Origin: Polycladomyces abyssicola
GTDB taxonomy: Bacteria > Bacillota > Bacilli > Thermoactinomycetales > JIR-001
Length of the DNA: 64,000 nt
NCBI RefSeq assembly: GCF_018326425.1
Contig: NZ_AP024601.1
Coordinates: forward strand, 670,001-734,000
Direction: 5' to 3'
Shown: one piece after another, positions 61,211 to 64,000 of the stretch
How the letters are laid out: every line of letters begins with the position of its first letter
Numbering within the stretch: position 1 is the first letter of the stretch
Made by a program: the position numbers and the translations under genes
The notes under the pieces: model-generated
Told to the model about the DNA's origin: nothing
The model's input: the letters and a program-made list of their open reading frames with translations, nothing else
The model's database searches: none

Positions 61211-62536
61211 ATGAACCCGAAACCGGGGGTGACACCGAAGCAGGTGCAATCGGTGGGAACCAAGGCACCCGCCGACGGTGCAGCTTCGAAAAAGGCTGTG
61301 CTGGTAGGAACGTTCGGGAATATCATGGAGTGGTACGACTGGGCAGTATACGGATATTTTGCGCCGGTGATCAGTAAGCTGTTCTTTCCCGCCGCCGACC
61401 GGATCGCCTCGCTGTTGATGACATTTGCCGTGTTTGCCATCGGGTTTGTCGTTCGACCGTTGGGGGCGATGTTTTTCGGATCGGTCAGTGATCGGTTGGG
61501 TCGAAAAACTTCGCTGATGTTCACCGTTTTTTTGATGGGGTTGGCCACCTTCATGATCGGCGTGTTGCCGACCTATGCGCAAATCGGGATCTGGGCGCCG
61601 GTGTTGCTGATCTTGGCCCGACTGCTTCAAGGTTTGTCTGCCGGAGGAGAATGGGGCAGCAGCACGTCGTTCATTGTCGAGTATGCCCCGCGGGGTAAGC
61701 GTGGTTTGGCTGGCAGTTGGCTGGAATTTGGTTCGGGTGTATCGCTGTTGCTCGGCTCCCTGATCGCTGCCTTGCTCAATTCAACGTTGTCCGAGCAGGA
61801 TCTCTACAGCTGGGGTTGGCGCTTGCCGTTTATCGGCGGTGTGCTTGTTGGCATAGTCGGTTGGTACTTGCGGGTGAGAATGAAGGATACCCCGTTTTTT
61901 GAAGGGTTGAAACAAGCGGACAAAGTGCCGGAGCGTCCCCTGATCGATGCTTTTCGCAAATATCCCCTTCAACTGCTGAAAACGATCGGGTTTACGATGC
62001 ATTGGACCGTTTCGTACTACCTGCTGCTCACCTACATGCCCACCTATCTGTCTGAAGTGTTGAAACTGCCTTTTTCCACCAGTTTGATCGTGAACTCGGT
62101 CATGTTGGCCTTCTTCAGCCTGTTGATTCCGCTGGTGGGTTGGCTGTCTGACCGATACGGACGCAAACCGCTGTTGCTCGGGTCGTCCATTGGATTGGCG
62201 GTGACGGTGTATTCACTGTTTCACCTGATGGATGACGGTATGATCATGCTATTGGTCTCGCAACTGTTGTTGGCCATCTTTTGCGCGTTGTACAACGGAC
62301 CCGCCCCGACCACACTGGCGGAGTTGTTTCCGACGCAGGTACGCGCCAGTGCGTTATCGGTGGGCTACAACGTGGCTGTTGCCACTTTTGGCGGTACAGC
62401 ACCGTTTATCGCCACTTATCTTGTTTCGCTCACCCATAACCCATTGGCACCCACCTTTTACGTCATCGGTTCCGCCCTGGTGACGACGCTGGTTTTGTTG
62501 CGGATCAAAGAAACCTATCAGACAGAGTTGGAATAA
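61211..62536 (+). CDS. MFS transporter, metabolite:H+ symporter (ProP-like)
   Basis: A 441-residue permease with 12 helices. FGNIMEWYDWAVYGYFAPVI, RPLGAMFFGSVSDRLGRKTS and GLSAGGEWGSSTSFIVEYAP are signatures of the MHS subfamily (ProP, KgtP, citrate and shikimate transporters). Likely imports an organic acid or compatible solute with protons; substrate unclear. AAGGAG lies 8 nt before the ATG at 61211. Monocistronic. Confidence 0.92.
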   Translation: MNPKPGVTPKQVQSVGTKAPADGAASKKAVLVGTFGNIMEWYDWAVYGYFAPVISKLFFPAADRIASLLMTFAVFAIGFVVRPLGAMFFGSVSDRLGRKTSLMFTVFLMGLATFMIGVLPTYAQIGIWAPVLLILARLLQGLSAGGEWGSSTSFIVEYAPRGKRGLAGSWLEFGSGVSLLLGSLIAALLNSTLSEQDLYSWGWRLPFIGGVLVGIVGWYLRVRMKDTPFFEGLKQADKVPERPLIDAFRKYPLQLLKTIGFTMHWTVSYYLLLTYMPTYLSEVLKLPFSTSLIVNSVMLAFFSLLIPLVGWLSDRYGRKPLLLGSSIGLAVTVYSLFHLMDDGMIMLLVSQLLLAIFCALYNGPAPTTLAELFPTQVRASALSVGYNVAVATFGGTAPFIATYLVSLTHNPLAPTFYVIGSALVTTLVLLRIKETYQTELE

Positions 62537-62656
62537 CGATTGACCATATACGGGATCCGGTTTCCGGTTTGCAGTCGGTCGGGAGCAGCTTCCAGATAAA
62601 ATACAAAGCCTCTTTTCACCTCTTTCTCTCCCCATTATGATGAGAGGGGAGGTGAA

Positions 62657-62956
62657 ATGATGGCACAAGGACAATCCATTCGATCCCTGCAAATCTTTTC
62701 GGCCCAACAGGAAGAACCGATTACAGTAGCGTTTCGTCAAGGACTTATACTCATCGCTGATGATCAATGGCGTGTGGAGCTGGAGCAAATCAGCAATATG
62801 GATGAGATCCGGTACCTGGTAGAGAAAAAGGAAACCAACTTGTCGATTACGATCGTAGCCGAGGATGAAAAAGAATATGCAGGACTGGTCAATATCGAAA
62901 ATGCCATCGACAACCGGGCGGTTTTGGTGGGAACCGGCGGTCTGTTGGAGATGTGA
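62657..62956 (+). CDS. small soluble protein, unknown
   Basis: A 99-residue protein, probably alpha/beta, with QEEPITVAFRQGLILIADDQ and IRYLVEKKETNLSITIVAED. No cysteine, signal or known motif. GGGGAGGTGAA precedes the ATG, and a terminator follows. I recognise no family. Confidence 0.65.
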   Translation: MMAQGQSIRSLQIFSAQQEEPITVAFRQGLILIADDQWRVELEQISNMDEIRYLVEKKETNLSITIVAEDEKEYAGLVNIENAIDNRAVLVGTGGLLEM

Positions 62957-62965
62957 AAGAATTGT

Positions 62966-62998
62966 ACCCGGCAACTCAGTGCCGGGTCATTATTTTTG
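62966..62998 (+). terminator. terminator after the 99-residue gene
   Basis: ACCCGGCA, ACTCAG loop, TGCCGGGT, then CATTATTTTT. Confidence 0.8.
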
Positions 62999-63085
62999 AT
63001 AAAGGAGAAGAACACGAAGTGCATAAGTAATAATGACGATGATTCGATCCGATGGGGAACATCAATCAACGAGGATGTGGGAATT

Positions 63086-63697
63086 GTGCGGTGGTGAATC
63101 GTATTACTCGTACTGGCGGCTATGATTGGCGTGACGGGGTGGGTGCAAGAAACGATCAGCACTCCTCAGGAGATGGTGATGTATCTGGATGTTGTCGTCA
63201 CCGATGATTGGAAGACGTTGATCCGTGATTTACCAGTTATCGTCGTGGGTTCGTATACGGACGTGACCGGTCGTCGGGATGCGAATACCACACGCTTGTA
63301 TCCGTTTCAAGTAGAGCGTGTCCTCAAGGGGCGGGTGCAAGGGAAGCGTATCCATATTGCCAAACAAGATCGCATATATTTTAAAAGCATTCGAGATGAT
63401 CGTGGCAAACCGGTTTACGTGAAGTATCCTCTGTATGTAAAACCCCGCCCGCATCAACGGATGCTGCTGTTTCTGCGAGAGGACTCTTCCGGTATCTACA
63501 GCACCAGATTTGCCAATGGGGAGTGGACCATCCGGCCGAACGGATCGTTGGATATGCCGGTTTCATCCGCTTCTGGCAAGGAAAAGCTGCTGACGACGAA
63601 CAAAGGAAAGCGGATCAGGGTCCGGGTGGAGGGTGCCAGTTATCCCCGGCTTCCCAAAAAACAGTTACAGGATCTAATTGAGATCATCGGACGTTAG
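63086..63697 (+). pseudogene. exported protein gene with in-frame TGA in the signal peptide
   Basis: The 191-residue frame starting at ATG 63122 begins in the middle of a hydrophobic segment. Reading upstream in the same frame gives GTG-CGG-TGG-TGA (63086-63097), then IVLLVLAAMIGVTGWV. With Trp in place of TGA the N-terminus would be a typical signal peptide. GAGG lies 12 nt before that GTG. The mature part (LYPFQVERVLKGRVQGKRIH, VKPRPHQRMLLFLREDSS) looks like a small exported beta-rich protein of unknown function. Either a recent nonsense mutation or translation from the internal ATG without a full signal. A sequencing error is possible. Confidence 0.65.
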
Positions 63698-63758
63698 GAT
63701 GTGTCCGTTGATGAAAAGAGGCGGCACCTCACGTCATGAGAAGAAAGGGGAATGTAAG

Positions 63759-64000
63759 ATGACGGTGGTGACAGTTTTTCGATGGCTGCTGGGATTGATT
63801 TTCCTGTCCGCCGCTCTGAACGGGTGGGCAGTCATTCTGGGGTGGGGTGCGTTTTTGCCAACCAGTCCCGCTGCGGAAGCGTTTCTAGGGAATGGATATC
63901 TGCTGGTACTGGTCAAAGGGACAGAATTGGTCTCTGCCCTGTTGCTTCTCATAAACCGCTTCGTCCCTTTTGCGCTGGTCGTTCTGGCTCCACTCGTCGT
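63759..64000 (+). CDS. DoxX-like membrane protein, 3' end off window
   Basis: About 80 residues are visible. The hydrophobic helices FRWLLGLIFLSAALNGWAVI and LLVLVKGTELVSALLLLINR, with FVPFALVVLAPLVV, fit the four-helix DoxX-like family. Function unknown. AAAGGGG precedes the ATG at 63759. Same strand and 62 nt after the preceding exported-protein gene, so possibly co-transcribed. Confidence 0.75.
   Translation, partial: MTVVTVFRWLLGLIFLSAALNGWAVILGWGAFLPTSPAAEAFLGNGYLLVLVKGTELVSALLLLINRFVPFALVVLAPLV

Overview
The window is ordinary chromosomal backbone from an endospore-forming member of the Bacillota, order Bacillales. Evidence for sporulation is direct: two CotF-type coat proteins, a YutH/CotS-type coat protein, a YhcN/YlaJ lipoprotein, YtaF, a RacA-like protein and a Spo0E-type phosphatase. 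Much of the gene content matches the Bacillus subtilis yut/yuz/yum/yui region: lipA-yutC-yutD, yutE, yutF, yutH, yutI, yuzD, yuzB, yutM, yumC, yumB, yuiA, yuiB, yuiD. Moderately high GC, frequent GTG/TTG starts, MqnE-type menaquinone genes and a complete poly-gamma-glutamate operon suggest a Thermoactinomycetaceae-like or related thermophilic lineage; that placement is inference. I saw no rRNA, tRNA, CRISPR array, insertion sequence or prophage.

Layout. 1-2.7 kb: larE-larB-larC for the nickel-pincer cofactor on the minus strand, with LarC lacking its second domain, then a partial DUF5519 gene. 3-9 kb: lipA, yutC, yutD, small conserved proteins, a RacA-like protein, a HIT protein, spore coat genes and ytaF. 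9-16 kb: yutE, a cyclodeaminase-like protein, a cysteine-containing HTH regulator, a methyltransferase, yutF, a metallo-beta-lactamase-fold hydrolase, an SDR and yutH. 16-18 kb: an HTH-TPR regulator followed by an AT-rich gap. 18-24 kb: an OPT oligopeptide transporter paired with a PqqD-like protein, and two APC permeases. 25-33 kb: two OppA-type lipoproteins and oppBCDF. 33-37 kb: a nitroreductase, yutI, mccA-mccB (methionine to cysteine) and yuzD. 37-42.4 kb: pgsB-pgsC-pgsA-capD plus an unknown membrane-anchored gene. 42.5-48.8 kb: yuzB, two tandem MqnE-family radical SAM genes with an M29 aminopeptidase, a Spo0E-like gene, yutM and a lipoprotein. 48.8-57.6 kb: clusters of small unknown genes, yumC/yumB, yuiA/yuiB, a cobalamin-binding-like protein, yuiD and a LacI regulator with its own operator. 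57.8-64 kb: a manganese (yybP-ykoY) riboswitch controlling a TerC-family exporter, dinB-like, rtcB, an MFS transporter, and small exported proteins, one with an in-frame TGA in its signal peptide.

The genes form several functional blocks: sulfur and Fe-S metabolism (lipA, yutI, yutM, mccAB), peptide uptake (oppA x2, oppBCDF, OPT), redox (yumC, yumB, nitroreductase), quinone synthesis, polyglutamate capsule, sporulation and Mn homeostasis. The strongest leads for something undescribed are the extra gene at the end of the polyglutamate operon, the OPT-PqqD pair, the truncated LarC, the tandem-terminator riboswitch leader, the paired MqnE-like enzymes and the overlapping small-gene cluster at 49.2-50.0 kb. 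No single system here is demonstrably new from sequence alone.
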